A DNA stretch of 64,000 nucleotides from Agrostemma githago (GCA_958450325.1 OY288256.1:51044953-51108952); one strand, 5' to 3'; positions 20,537-34,002 are shown, counted from the first letter of the stretch. A program made the numbers and translations. Notes: generated by a model from the sequence alone, not told the origin.

Positions 20537-23500
20537 TCACTTTTGAGGGTTTAACCTCATGTTGTATCTGCGCAATCGGGTGAAGAACTTTCTTAGGGCG
20601 GTGATGTGACCGTCCCGTTCTTTGTATTTGACGATCATGTCGTCTACATAAACTTCTACCTCTTTATGCATCATGTCGTGTAATAAAGTGGTAGCAGTCC
20701 TTTGATATGTGGCCCTGGCATTGATGAGACCGAAAGGCATGACGGTATAGCAGTAAGTACCCCAAGGTGTGGTGAAGGTAGTCTTACTCATGTCTTCTTC
20801 CGCCATCTTGATTTGATTATACCCGGCATACCCGTCCATGAATGATAGAAGGGCATGATCGGCCGTGTTATCCACCAGTATGTCGATGTGTGGTAACGGA
20901 AAATCATCTTTCGGGCTCGCCTTGTTAAGATCCCGAAAATCTACACATACCCGCACCTTACCGTCCTTTTTAGGAACCGGCACGATGTTTGCCACCCAGT
21001 CCGGATACTCGGACACTTGTATGAAGCCGGCTTTGAACTGTTTATTGACTTCTTCTTTTACTTTGAGAGACCACTCGGGCCTCATCCGACGAAGCTTTTG
21101 TTTGACCGGTTTGCACCCATCTTTGATTGGTATGTGGTGCTCGGCTATTTCCCGGTCTATCCCCGGCATGTCCTTGTAGGACCATGCGAAGACATCCTTG
21201 AACTCTTGGAGGAGGCTTACGAACTGTTGTTTCTCCTCGGGATCTAATGATAACCCTATCTTAAGTGTCTGAGGCTCTAAGGTTGTTCCCACATTTATGG
21301 ACTTGGTTTCTTCGATTACCGGGTTCCGGGACTCCCTTTGCTCTAGTTGCTCGATCAGATGCGGAGGTAAGGGTACCTGTTCGTCTGTTTTCTCAATGTC
21401 ATAGCATAAAACATTTTTAAAAGCAGAATTTGAAAGAGACAAGTCGTAAGCAGAACGGTTGTTATTATTGATTGAAAATTTGGAGAACAGCTCAAAGAGA
21501 GCAGCCATCTGATCATTGGTCAGTGGCGGGATAGGTAGGGCACTCGGGACAGACCCCGAAGTGCTAGCAGCAGGAATAATAAAAGGGAGAGGGGTTACAG
21601 GAGTGACTCTAGCACCGACTTCCCTAGACTCGACCTCAGACTCTGACTCAGACTCCGACTCAGACTCGGACTCAGACTCAGGCATGTCTCCCTCTCCGGT
21701 GACCAGCTTGTAGATCCTTCCCTGACTATCAGTCCACTTGACAGTCTTCCTCCAGGCTCTGTTACCCGTCTCGGAACCAACATCCGAGATCAGCTTGGTC
21801 GGGTCAAACCTGTTGATGCGGAGGATCAGGTTGACCAGGTCTTCCTTTGGAGTTGGGGCTACGGTGTCTTCCCCAAATAGCAGCCCTAGAGCGGGCTCAG
21901 CATCTTCAGCTCCATTGGACTGGATGAGGGCGAACACGTCATCCGGGATGTAGTTGCAGTCCCGGGCCATGTGGGTCCCGAGCTGCATAGCATTGGGTTG
22001 GTACAGACCAACCTGGATAGCCCCGAACACCGGTGTGACAAAGTAGTCAGCCAACCGTGGGCTAAAAGGGCTCAAGTAGATACCCTTAAGGATGTTGCAG
22101 GCCTTCTCGATTCCTGCTCGGACAACATTGTCGGGGGTGATGGCATAACCGAGACCAAAGTGAGATTCTTCATCTTTGAGAACCTCGATGATCTTCCCAG
22201 CTGGAAGATCGGGTCGAGAGGTAGCCCCCGGAAAGTACCCTAGGTTTTGGAGCATCATGTCGATACTCGTAGTGAAGTAAGGCCTAAAGAGGTACTCTTC
22301 CTCGATCATCCCCACAAAATCGAACCCCCAGAGGTCCGTGCGACCCGTGGCGTTACAGCTAGCCACAGTCATTGGTGTTGCCTCTAAAGTGATGACGTCG
22401 TTAAGCAGAGGCATCTTGATCTTTCGGTGGAGGGTGGAGGATACCGCCTTGACCGCGTGGATCCAAGGCCTACCCAGGAGCAGGTTGAATGATGAGGTGA
22501 CATCAATCACCTGGAACTCGAGCTCCTTTTCTATCGGGCCGGTTATGATGGTCAGTTTCACGGCCCCAGCTACCGACTTCGGGCTCCCATCGAAAGCTTG
22601 GATGGTCTGAGCAGTCGGAATGTAGTCAGCCTCGGTAATGCCGAGGGCTTTTGCGGTCCTCAAGGGAAGGACGTTTACAGCAGACCCGTCATCAACTAGG
22701 GTCATGGGGAGGTATTTTCCTCGGCAGACCACCGTAATGTAGAGGACCAGATTATGAGTGGCCCCAAATGGTGGTAGGTCGGCTTCGGAGAAAGTGATTA
22801 CCGGTCCTTCTTCCTTAGCCTTGCCCTTTAGGTGGGGCAAGATCGTGGCTACCATCTCAGCAGGGGTAACCAAAGAATCAACCTTAATCTGATCGAGAGC
22901 CTTTGTAAGTGCTTCCCGATGTTCTTGAGAACTAACCAGGAGTTGCCATATAGTGAGGTCAACTCGGGTCTTCTTCAATTGTTTCACAAGAGCCGTTTCA
23001 GCAGTTGGCTCTTCAGAGGCGACTTCCGTAATGACGGTTGTCGGGATAGGGGTGTCCCTAGAGCTAGTGGCTTGAAAGGGACGGCCAAGGTGGTTACTGG
23101 TTAAGACTCGAGATTTAGTCTTTCGAATCTCCTCGGCGGTGATGGGGACAGCTTCCCCTTTTGCGAGGTAGACATCATCTTCGTCATCGAACCAGATCCC
23201 GTTCACTTGCGGGATAAATGGAGAGATAAGGTGAGAACAGTCAATCACCTCCCCGGTAAAGATGGCGTGGGAGCTGAAAGGGTTCTCTTTGTTGCTGGGC
23301 TTATCTCCGGGTAGCGGGATTTTACCACTTTCAATTAGGTCCTGAATTAAGTGCTTCAGCTTCCAGCACTTCTCGGTATCATGCCCATTGCCCCGGTGGT
23401 ATTGGCAATAGGCTTGGGCATTGTAGTTCTTGGAGCGTCGCTCAACCGGAACTTCAGGAGTTGGGCCTATCGGTTGGATTAGGCCTTTTGAGGACAGCCT

Positions 23501-24451
23501 TTGTAAGGCATAAGTATAGGTCGTGCCTATATTGGTGAAAACCCGAGGTGGGGTATTCCTCTTGGACGGGGCATCTAGTAGATTCACCGCGTCGAAAATA
23601 CTGCGGGTTGCAGCTTGAGGCTTGGTTGTGGCGGAAGAAGCCCCTTGGTAACCCTTAGCAGCGGCCTTGGTGAGGCCTTCCAGTCTCAGATCATCTTCGA
23701 TCCTCATACCCATTTCAGTAAGGGTGGTGAAATTGGGTATGACGGCATACCGGAGGTGAACCCGGTAGGATGGGAGGAGGTTCTTGACAAAGGCCTCCAC
23801 CAAAGTCTTCTCACTGGGCTTATCGACCAATTTCACGCTCTCGGCCCTCCAGCGTTGAAGGTATTTGGTAAAACCTTCCTTCGGTTCTTGGGCCATAACT
23901 TCAAGAGATCTCATTGTGGTTTGGATCTCAGTGTTGTCAGCATAGTTCCGAGCGAACTCGGTGGCCACATCATCCCATGTAGGGTATTTCTTCGGGTCTA
24001 GCCTGTAGTACCAGGCCCGAGGGTGCTTTTCAAGAGACGCAGCAAAGAGGTTCTTGAACATGGTAGAGTCCACCCCTTTGATGGCCATGAATTCCTTGAA
24101 GGCCCGTACATGAAGTAACGGGTCTTCAGTCCCTTCGAACATAGGCAAACCGGTGAGGTTCAGGTTTGCAGGCAGCTTGTCACTTAGCGGGTTATACTCC
24201 CGACTGTTTTCCCGGTGAATGTTGTTATTCCCAGTTAAATGAACTTGTTCTTCCAGTCGGCGGACCGAGCTAACCAGTTCAGCTAAAGGTCCGGTAGTTC
24301 CCGTAGTAGGAGTCCTGTGCTCCACCGAAGCCAATCGAGTGACGATAGCAACTTACCCGGCCCTCATCTCGTTCAGTTGGGCATCGATGTCGGCCTGCTT
24401 CTCGATCATGGCATCGACGGAAGTTTTCAGTTCAGCTAAGGCAGTTTCCAT
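20537..24451 (-). pseudogene. gag-pol: Tat gag-pol, 5' part: Gag, protease, RT start
   Basis: The best start is ATG at 24449-24451. After 32 codons TAA at 24353-24355 interrupts the frame, which then runs on to TGA at 20537-20539. Numbered from the open part at 24334: Gag 50-240, a CCHC-like knuckle at 310-331 (CQYH...HDTEKC), protease near 520-640 with VDDGS (547-551) in place of the usual DTG/DSG, and reverse transcriptase from about 1060 with YVDD (1229-1232). Residues 640-870 hold a linker seen in Ogre/Retand-type elements. A Ser-Glu repeat (886-900) comes from a GACTCA/GACTCG hexamer repeat at 21640-21680. Two separate stop codons, in gag and in RT, inactivate it. FGLINARATYQR differs from the usual FGLKNAGATYQR and may also impair RT. 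Confidence 0.92.
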
Positions 24452-25678
24452 CCTGCGAGTGTGTCTGGTTGATGGTGGCCTGTCTTTAAGAACACCACGT
24501 AATCAGAAACCGAACCCAGTCTTGGAATCAAACGAAACAGCACATCCCGAGCGACCCAAAAAGAAAGGACTGAGTGGAAAAGACTCGAGAAAGACATCTA
24601 GACGGATGACTCGTAGGTGGTATGACTTCCTTAGGATTTCGGCTTTGTGGGCCTGGTCCCGTTCGAAGGAAGGTCCACGTGAGATTACTCCCCAGACTTT
24701 TGACTCGAGTGTATGGACAGACTTTCCTTTGTAGGGGTATGCCCTACGCGGGTTGGTCGTGCCTTGACAGATAAGGCGGACTCGGGAAAGGGGGGAAACT
24801 CGTGATATAAGATTGACGGAGTTTCGACGCTATAAACCCTCTACGTACTATGCAATGACCCGACACGCGGATAGACGGTAGGTCCTATAATAAGGAAGGT
24901 TTAATTTAGGAAAGTTGAAAGTTGAGGTTTGAATGCAAAAATGAACGAATTTCCGAGAGTTTTGAAAACAGAAAACGGAATTCCGAAAACCGAGATTAGA
25001 ATTTTGAAAAGGAAAATTCCGAAAATCAAGGTGGGGGTGGAAATTCGAGAATTAAAACGGACAGCATGCCGACTACAGAAAAGGATATTTTGAGTCAAAT
25101 CGTTGATCCTAAATTTCGGCGGCATTCCGAGTTTTGAAAATTGGATAATTTGAAAAGGTGAGTCCCGAAATGGGCAGCATTTCGGGTTTTTCAAAATTGG
25201 GTGTTTTGGAAAGATGGGTCCCGAAACGGACAGTATTTCGGGTTTTTCGAAAAGTGGGTATTTTTGGAAAGATGTAATTTTGAAATGATGGTTTTTTGAA
25301 AAATGACACGGAAACCAAGTAGCACGTAGTCAAACAAGCATTATAACGACGCTTATGTATGCATTACGCTAAGTCTCGGTCGGTCAAAATAGGGTCTATA
25401 CCAACAACGATGGCTTTCTCATGTGATGGACGGACTCCCTAAGCCGAGTTGGTCTTAGGACATGCCGCAAAATCGAGACGAGTTCCACCATCGATGTCTT
25501 TAGCGCGCCCATGTAGGAATGCACCGTGGTATAGTAGGACGTCGGTCACAAGTAACCGGCCCGGGCAAATTTGGGTTATGCATGAATCATTAAACTAACG
25601 CGCGCACATTAATCTACGAACGATTTCTCTTCGAGTCTCACCCTAGGAACCCCGATGACATGTGGTACATCACATACT
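24452..25678 (-). other. Untranslated leader of the Tat element
   Basis: The stretch from primer site to gag has no conserved frame. 24900-25290 contains imperfect repeats built on TTTCGGGTTTTTCAAAA and ATTCCGAAAA. Packaging or dimer signals may lie here but cannot be assigned. Confidence 0.6.
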
Positions 25679-25696
25679 TCCCCAGCGGAGTCGCCA
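25679..25696 (-). other. Primer-binding site, tRNA-Arg type
   Basis: The 18 plus-strand bases TCCCCAGCGGAGTCGCCA have the form of a tRNA 3' end with CCA and, from memory, match plant tRNA-Arg. The site lies 3 nt from the 5' LTR, as in Ogre/Tat elements. It is a primer site and not a tRNA gene. Confidence 0.85.
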
Positions 25697-25699
25697 AAT

Positions 25700-28270
25700 T
25701 GTGGACATGACGTAGGTCCACCCCGACGCGGCGAAGCGCGGGTTTGGGTAGGCGAATGAATCTCGTGGTGAGATTGTTCTCGGGTTCGAAATTTAAGTCA
25801 AAATTGAGTCGCCACCGAATTTTGTGGTTATTCGGAACCATACGAGCCCACTCTATGTCGTCATGGGCTACACACAAAGTAAGCCCACTTCGATTTCAGA
25901 GTTCATGGGGCTCGTCCCTTTGCATTGTTATATCGATACCGTTTACACCGGCTTTCGTATATAAAATGACTCTCGTGCACCAAGGGTTTCGGACATCCGG
26001 AAACCAAGGTTCTGAGTAAGGGGTGAGGGTACGTGTTGGGAAGCCAACTAAGAACACCCAACCCCGCCCGCACATGGCGGCCTCTACTAAGACATCGTTC
26101 GTGTTCGTGATACGTGCGCTAGTAAAATAATGAAATGATATGCAAACAGCGTTTTGTCTAAACATACGAATTTTGCGTTAACTACGTCATTTAATGCATC
26201 TAATTACGGTCGAGTTGAGTTAGCATGCGAGGTTCATTTATAAAGCGTAAAAGCAAATAATAAATAAAGCTCGAAAAAGAAATAAAAAGCGTACAAGCTA
26301 CACGGGCGGAAATACAACCCGGAATTCACAATACGACATAAACAAAATAACGTAAAACAGAGATAAAAACGGACCCATATGTAAACTAGACCGCGAAATT
26401 ATGTAGATGGACTACCCCGCTTAAATGACGTATTATGTTACGTATTAAGCGAAGGACGGAAATATGAGATTGTGGCGTATTGCTCGCCTAGTCTCACATT
26501 CCGTAGTCTTGTCCCGACTTATCACGTAAAAGTGGTCAAAGTCGTTCTACGTGTCGTGATGTGTAGGTTTTGAAAAAGTATGAAGGTCGGTCGATGGTCT
26601 AAAGTCGATAAGAACGGGGCTCGGAATATATGTCCAAGCCCTCGGGTTTCTGAGTTGCCAGACCCACTCGACCGAGTCATTGATTGACTCGACCGAGTGC
26701 GCTATTAACACGGCTACTGCCCACTTTTTGGGGGGGGGTACTCGATCGAGTGCCTTATGGTACTCGGTCGAGTGTGTCGTTAATGGGGCTACTGCCCTGT
26801 TTTTGGGGTGCAACTCGATCGAGTGGCCAATGGCACTCGGTCGAGTGCCCCCTATACGAATAGTGATTTGCTCGATTTTATGACTTGAAATCGATGATTG
26901 GCCGAGTCAAATACAAATATCGCATGATTTGTATTCGACTCGGCCTCCGGCACTATAATCGTGTATGTACGATTATAATACCGTCACCGGAGTTTTTATG
27001 AAAACGCTTGTGTTAGATTATGAAACTTTGAATTAGTAACGAGATGCATCCCTCTATGTCACGACATCGAAACTAACCCTTTCGGGTTTTGTGATGTCGG
27101 TATTCGTGTCAACGGGTCTCGAACCAATTATGAAAATGGAGTTAAATATGTTCAACTACGACGAATCACGATCACGTCACGCCCTTGAGTACATTGGGGC
27201 GGGGCTCCTCGAAAGGGCTCCACCTCCGTCGTTGCTCGTAAAGGGATTAAACGGATCGAATGTGATTATCATAGCTCAACATTTCAAAACCGACTTTTGA
27301 TATTAGTATTATATGTACGCGGTATTAATAATATAATGACGATAAAATGATATAAAACGAAAATGTAAAAGATGCAAAAAAGTGTTAGTGTTAACGTTGT
27401 GACGATTACGATTACAATACAAAAATATGATGAATTAAACGAAAATAAAGCGAGACAAAAGAGATTAGAACGGGGTTTAAGACACCCTCAACATACATGC
27501 TAGTATAGAACCTCGGAAATGGACTCGTGATTAGCGACAAAGCTCGGGAGTATCGAGGATGTATGAGAGTTGTGGTGTGTATGGGTGTATGTGTCGGTTT
27601 CCGAGGTATAGAGGCTCGGATTTTGATGTGTTTTGCTTAGGGTTTGTAGTGTAGGTATGTAGGGTTGTAGTAGGGTAAGGGTGACTGAAATTGTAGGGTA
27701 AAGTGAATGATCAAAAAAGTTCTGAAAATGCATGGGAATGAGTCGGTATTTATAGACGTTTCCCACGACCTAGGGGCACTCGATCGAGTGGCCCTAATGC
27801 ACTCGATCGAGTGCCTTAGAAAACGGGCCAAGCCCAGTTCGAAGCGCCCCACTCGACCGAGTGGGTCAATCTACTCGATCGAGTGGATCAGTTGGGTGAG
27901 AAAAATAAGGAAGACTTGGTCTTTGTTGGTTTTGTTTGTTTTTTGAATTCGAATTTGGGCGCTTAAATGATTTCAGCTGATTTCTGAGACGGTTTTGCCT
28001 TTGACCGGGTTTTGACACGGTCGCCAAAAGACGGGAATTATTTTTGGTGTCGGTTTTGGCCCAAATTAGTCTCATTTGACTCGGAACGACCCACTGGGCC
28101 TGAAATTGAGGTCTGTTTTGTGAGATTTTACTCCGCTAAAAGCCCATGTCGGATATTATGAATTCCGAGCCCAAATCCGAGTATACTAAGTCACGTTGAC
28201 GTCCAATCATCATCGGGTGTTTTTCGGAGACTACCATAGACACGTGGCAGTCAAAATGCGGGTGTCTACA
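25700..28270 (-). repeat. 5' LTR of the Tat element
   Basis: The LTR is 2571 bp, starts (minus) TGTAGACACC at 28270 and ends TCCACA at 25700. It contains the palindrome clusters at about 26665-26847 and 27777-27885 and TATAAATA (minus) at 27747-27754. Confidence 0.95.
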
Positions 28271-28526
28271 ATTATTTTCATGTCCCTCACCGCATACTCG
28301 ACGTTCTGGATTATTACACTAACTGTTTCGTTGAAGCAAATTATCTACGTACGGACTGCATTTCTGGACAGTGTCTCTTTGGGCCGAATGACTTGCCAAC
28401 TTTGTTACTAAGCCCACCCTATCTCGACATTTGGGCCACACCATACGTATGATGCATTAGTATGTTGTTCAGTCCAAAACACAATATGGCAGAAACGAAT
28501 ATAGAACTTATTTTCTAACGCAATCT

Positions 28527-29381
28527 TAGAGCTGATCAAATGGCCCAAGCCCGACGGCCCAACCCGACTCGGCCCGATTTTTTCAAGGGCTTGGGCCATT
28601 GTGTTGGCCCAAAAAAGCCCGACCCGATCTTAGCCCGATATAAATTTTGGGTCGGGTATGGGCCGACCTTAAAGCCCGAATTTTGACCCGGCCCGGTCCG
28701 AATTTTTTTAAAAAAATATAACATAATTTATGTTTTTAAACTTTTAAACTTCTTTTATGTGGAAATTCATGTGTTTTTTATCACAATTTTTTTTAACAAA
28801 AAAAGGTCGTGCAATTTTTGTATGGAAGTTTATGTTTTTATGTGTTCATAGTTATTATACACGGACACTAATACCGTATATATGTGTGTGCGCGTGTGTG
28901 TATTTGTAGTGTGATATGTTAGTGTGACACATAATAATACGAAAAATTGTCCAACACCAAAACTATGTGTGAAATGTCTAATCGAGGACTCGAGGCAAAC
29001 TTTGTTTATATTTCTTAATACGGAGTATTAATATATCATTATGTACTCTAGTCGTCTGATTAATTTCGAGTAAGTTTTAGTAAAAAAGGGTTTGTTTATT
29101 AGTCGGGTCGACTGCGAGCAAAATACTCGATTAAATGTTGGTTAATTTGTGATAATAAATATTTTTTTTAAGGTGACGCAAAAAAAAATTTAACTTAATC
29201 CCGAACAATCTTTGTAACCCGATTGGGCCCGAAAAGCCCGCAAGCCCGAACGGGTTGGGCTTGGGGCTTACAAATTGGCCCGTTTGGGGGGACCCGACCC
29301 GGCCCGACCCGCTAGATGGGCTGTAATTTTATGGCAAAGCCCGGCCCAAACCCGGCCCAACCCGGCCCATGATCACCTCTA
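28527..29381. mobile_element. hAT-type non-autonomous element, 855 bp
   Basis: Inverted ends TAGAGCTGATCA and TGATCACCTCTA are flanked by the 8-bp duplication CGCAATCT at 28519-28526 and 29382-29389. Both ends are rich in GGCCCGACCC strings. No transposase frame. The 8-bp duplication and TAGAGSTG end point to the hAT superfamily. Confidence 0.88.
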
Positions 29382-29609
29382 CGCAATCTATTAAGTCCCG
29401 CACTTCTATATTCCGGTTATGATCTTGATTGAGGAATTAATACATGATAAAACAAACCACGTTCAATTTTGTCCGTACTAATATATACTCCGTAGTACAT
29501 TGTTCTCTTATTGTTCAAAATTTAATGCATTGTTTAGTCAATACTTATTGTTTACTGTTTTTCACAAATTCGTAAAGATTCTCTCATTTAAACAATATTA
29601 GATCCACAA

Positions 29610-29904
29610 CCCGTGAAATATTTCACGGGTATAACACTACTCCCTCCCATCCATTCAATTCTTTACACTTACTATAAATGGACAATTCAATCAATTCTTT
29701 ATATTTCTTTTTTGGCAAAAGACTTTACCATATAACCCTCATATCTTTCCTCTATTTACACAAAATACCACTACTTTTTCCTTACTTTAAATTTGGTGGA
29801 CCCATAAAACCATTTGATTTATCAATAATATCCTTACTTTTACCACTTTTCTTAAAAGTTGTGAAACCCTCCATGTAAAGCATTGAATGAATGGGAGGGA
29901 GTAG
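29610..29904 (+). mobile_element. Helitron-like 3' end split by a Stowaway MITE
   Basis: The palindrome CCCGTGAAATATTTCACGGG (29610-29629) is followed by TATAACACTA, then the MITE at 29640-29901. Removing the MITE and one TA gives CACTAGTT, that is hairpin, short spacer, CTAG and T, the usual end of plant Helitrons. The 5' end was not found. Confidence 0.6.
29640..29901. mobile_element. Stowaway-type MITE, 262 bp
   Basis: Ends CTCCCTCCCATCCATTCAAT and ATTGAATGAATGGGAGGGAG are flanked by TA at 29638-29639 and 29902-29903. Confidence 0.9.
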
Positions 29905-30480
29905 TTAATTAGAGCATTATTTAATAACATTCATAGACCAATTTATTCACAATATTTATAATATAAATGCAATTTGAGAAAAGAAAATCTCTAGATAGTT
30001 GTATCATGATGTGAGCACTGTACCCATAATTTATTTTATTTATTCATGTGGATCGAAATATGTAGAGGCATCCAGTATACATTGGAATGATATAGAAAAT
30101 ACTATGACAACAATCCAACATATATACATACAGAGTGTAAACTGGGTACGAGTATTAACTTGAGTGAATGACAAATACAATAAATGAGGTCATAATTACA
30201 AGGATATCAAATCTTATTTACTTTTTTTTTTTTAAAATTAATTAATTAAAACCAAATAATTGGTCATTTTTCTAGACCAATGTATGCCCAAAACCATGGC
30301 TAAAACCCACAGAAACACAACATACAACTGCTACTACTCCAGTATGTTTGAGCACCTGGTTTCCATCCAAATTGTATTAAATTAAATTTACAAATGAAAT
30401 TACATGCACCACCCCTTTTTCTCTTATTGGAAGCTCCAAAGATGGATCATTTATTACCATACATCTATATTAAGATGGAC
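29905..30480. other. AT-rich intergenic DNA
   Basis: No gene, hairpin or repeat boundary was recognised. Confidence 0.5.
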
Positions 30481-30483
30481 TTA

Positions 30484-30748
30484 GGCCCTGTTCTTTTCGA
30501 CTGAAACAGGACTGGGCTGAGCTGAGCTGGTCTGATAGGAGCTGAGCTGGACTGATAGAAGCTGAGCTGAGCTGAATTAAAAGAAGTTGAAACTAATAAC
30601 TACTTATATAAATTATCTAATAATATTTTAAAAAATGAGAAAAAAATATAAAAAATTATAACACTAAATAATAATAATTATTATTATAATAATAATTATA
30701 ATAATTATAATAATAATAATTAATAAATTAATTATAATAATAATAATA

Positions 30749-30782
<34 letters not shown>

Positions 30783-31353
30783 TAATTAATAATAATAGAA
30801 ATGATAATAACAACAACAACATAGTACTCACCCCAATTCAATTGATTTCTACTTTTGTTTTTTTTAGTACTTGACAATAGAAAATATTATGCATGTATCT
30901 TTGATTATGTAATATACAAAATTTTAAATTTTCATATTCTTAAATCTTAATACAATACAAATAATATTCATATGCTATATTGTGTGGGTAAGTTGTAAAT
31001 ATTTGAATGTAACATCCATTTCAAGACCACAAAATATTATGGAGTACATAATAATATTAATAATTTTTATAATACCAATGATGATAAAAAAATTGAAAAT
31101 AATACAATAACGATAATAATAACAATGACGATGAGGATAACGACAATGACGATGATAATATAATTTGTTATTATTATTAACATTGAGAGATACAAGTAAT
31201 AAAAATAACAGCAACAACAACAATATTATGATCATTATTATTATTTTTTATGAAAAGAAACTTACATTAATATCGAATGCAATAACAACAACAACAATAA
31301 TAATAATAACTTATTGTAATTTGTTTCGATCTTAATGCAACTTCCGTTTCATA

Positions 31354-31384
<31 letters not shown>

Positions 31385-31594
31385 TAATAAAATAATAATA
31401 ATAATAATAATAATAATACATTATTATTATTTATTTATTTTAAGAACTGAAAATATTGAAGCTGGGCTGAAAATATTAGAGCTGAGCTGAGCTGAGCTTA
31501 TAGGAGCTGGGCTGAGCTGATACGAGCTGGGCTGAGCTGATAAAAGCTGAGCTGGTCTGAAACGGGCTGAAAATAAGCTGAAAAGAACAGGTCC
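30484..31594. mobile_element. Tourist-like (PIF/Harbinger) MITE, about 1.1 kb
   Basis: Ends GGCCCTGTTCTTTTC and GAAAAGAACAGGTCC are inverted, with TTA at 30481-30483 and 31595-31597. Subterminal GAGCTGAGCTG repeats flank long AAT/ATT microsatellites (30660-30800 and 31355-31440). No transposase. Confidence 0.8.
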
Positions 31595-31597
31595 TTA

Positions 31598-34002
31598 CAC
31601 ATTTAATGATTAAAACGAATCAAATAATATCCGAGTCTTATGTAATTAGATTAGATAAATCTTTTTTTATGTATGCTTTTATCATATATGATATATATCT
31701 ATCGTGTAACGCGTGAATGAGTTTATGATCGATATGCATGCTTCTACTCTATTCTTATTGAAATAACTGTCATTTGAAAAGTAGTAGGGAGTATTTATTT
31801 TTAAGTTAAGCATGTTTAAGAACAACCCTCTCTCACTAAATTAGTACGAGTAGAAGACGTAATATGTAAAGTACAAATTAAATAACTTTCTTCATTTTCA
31901 TCCACGTGAGAAATCTCTCAATAACTCTATTGAGAGATCGTCGATCTATCAAAAGTTTTTTTACGTTTAAAGTTATATCTGATCTACTGTTTTACATTTT
32001 CCATAATTCTTCTCCGGTTTAATCACACATTTCTTACACTCCATTTATTAAATTAAAATAAATTTGTTGGCAAAAAATTAAAACAAATATGAAATTATTT
32101 ATTTTCATTTTCAAGGGTAGTTATGATATAATACAATTATATACTCATATTATCTTAACCTTTGTAAAAAAAAAAATTATACTCTTTCGATCTCGATCAT
32201 TTGTATTTCTTTGATCAAAATATTTCTTACAAATAATATAAAAAAAGATAATAAATGACTAAGACAACAATAAATGATCGAGATGGAATGAGTAATAATT
32301 ACAAAGAACTCTAAAATGATAAGCATGCATGTCAGTAGGGAGGGAGTATAAAACAAGAATTTTATGCATTTATCAAAAGTATACAGAAATAAATGAGCTA
32401 AGGAAGTACTAGTGGACATTAGCAATGGTGTCAATCAATAGAAAGTTTCCTAACCTCTGCAGAGCTTTTTACCCACTATCCCTTGCAAAGGAGTTCCTGG
32501 TATAAAATCAGTTTCTAAAGTAGGAAATTGGTTTTATGTCATAAAAAGAGAGAAAAAGAGGGAGCACATAGAAAATATGGAACTTTTATCATTGAGAAGA
32601 ATTAAGAAATTTCATAACTAATAATGTAGTTTGATGTGTCAATGAAAAAGTTTAGTATGAAACCGTAACCATTGCTATTGTCGAGCAAAAATAATAATAA
32701 GGCCAAAATAATTTTATGCATGCTTCCAAGTTTCTATAATCTTGGGGATAATAATATTGGAGTAGCTTTTATCCACGTAACGTAATCATGCATTTTTGTG
32801 CCAAAAAATTGTGAGGCTCAGACAATAATATAAGGAGATTTTCACATTGTAATATAATTGTTGTTATTAGGTTAGTTGGTGGGGACATTATTATGATAAA
32901 ATTAGCCAAATTTCATAACTCTAATTAGGTATTGAAAGATGAAAATCGCTAATAAGACAAAATTAAATGAGTACGGAGTATATTGTACGGTAAAATCGAT
33001 CACAAAAATTTGTACGATTATTAACTAAATTTCTATTTAAAGACGAATGAAAATCGCTAATACAAATTGAATGAGTATATATAGTACTCCAGCATATACT
33101 GTACAATGAAAATATAAAGTTATATTCTACAAATTTAGACAATTAATTCATTTTTCAAAATAGATTTATATTTTTATCTTTTAATATATAAAAATGACAG
33201 TCTAATTATACGTTGTCCACTTAAAATTAGTAAAAAAAAACAACAACTTAAATGGTAATAGTTAATTTGATATAAGGGTTTTAAATACAATCCTTACGAT
33301 AGTATTTAAACATTTAATACCTTTTAATTTTGGTGGCGTATACACTTACAAATTAAACCATAAATTACATATCCATCGTTGTTGTTAATCATTTGTTATT
33401 ATAGGGTAATGTTAAATACTATCTTAGAATTGTATTTAAACACTCAATACTTTCTACATACATTTGGTATAAAATTAGAAATTAAAGAATAAATTACATA
33501 TAGATCGATGAAATTAATACAAGTATTAAGAATGTATTTCATCTTTTAACCTCTTCGTCTCTTCGATACAAATTTAAGGATTGTATTGACATAATTACAT
33601 ATCATTTTACGTACTAGCTACTCCGTATAATATTAGAAAAGAATTTGTATTTTGACATGCATACTACTACGAGTACATCATTAATTAAATAACTTGGAAA
33701 ACTAAAACTACTAAAAAGGTTGGTCTCACACTCTCACTCTATTAAATGCAAGTTTAGGTAGCATGCATATATCATAGCCTATTTAAAAACACTATTGGAC
33801 ACACACACACTCTACCACTCAAAAATCACACACTTCCCTAAATTAAATTAAAGTGGCTTCACTACTATTTTATCAACTTACTACTACTACTACTTCTACA
33901 TACTAGCTAGAATTTGTAGTTAGTTGATCATCGATTCAATTGGTAGGAGTATTTGGTAGCATTAAATTATTTTATATTTTATATCAACCCTAATTTAATT
34001 TA
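31598..34002. other. AT-rich DNA upstream of the RING-H2 gene
   Basis: This includes the small MITE at 32182-32292 and otherwise no gene. A TATTTAAA at about 33779-33786 followed by a CA-rich leader (33795-33830) is a plausible core promoter for the gene starting at 34003. Confidence 0.4.
32182..32292. mobile_element. Small Stowaway-like MITE, 111 bp
   Basis: Imperfect inverted ends CTCTTTCGATCTCGATCATT and AATGATCGAGATGGAATGAG are flanked by TA on both sides. Confidence 0.65.

Larger units (their letters stand above)
12456..28270 (-). mobile_element. Full-length Tat-lineage Ty3/gypsy retrotransposon, Retand/Ogre-like
   Basis: This 15.8-kb element is flanked by ATTAT at 12451-12455 and 28271-28275. 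Its orientation is minus: the 5' LTR is 25700-28270, then the primer site, leader, gag-pol (24451 to 18044), an antisense gene (15868-17646), a repeat tract, and the 3' LTR 12456-15024. Gag, protease, reverse transcriptase, a degenerate RNase H, a second RNase H and integrase occur in that order. The second RNase H and the antisense ORF are known marks of Tat elements. By eye the LTRs differ at about 17 bases and one 2-base indel in 2.57 kb (near 0.7%), so insertion was recent. Two stop codons in gag-pol make this copy unable to supply its own proteins. Confidence 0.93.

Noticed and set aside
25679..25696. tRNA-like 3' end
   Set aside because: Only the last 18 bases of a tRNA are present, next to an LTR; it is the retrotransposon primer site.
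30975..31235. Ile/Tyr-rich membrane-like frame
   Set aside because: It is read from AAT-type microsatellite DNA inside the Tourist-like MITE.
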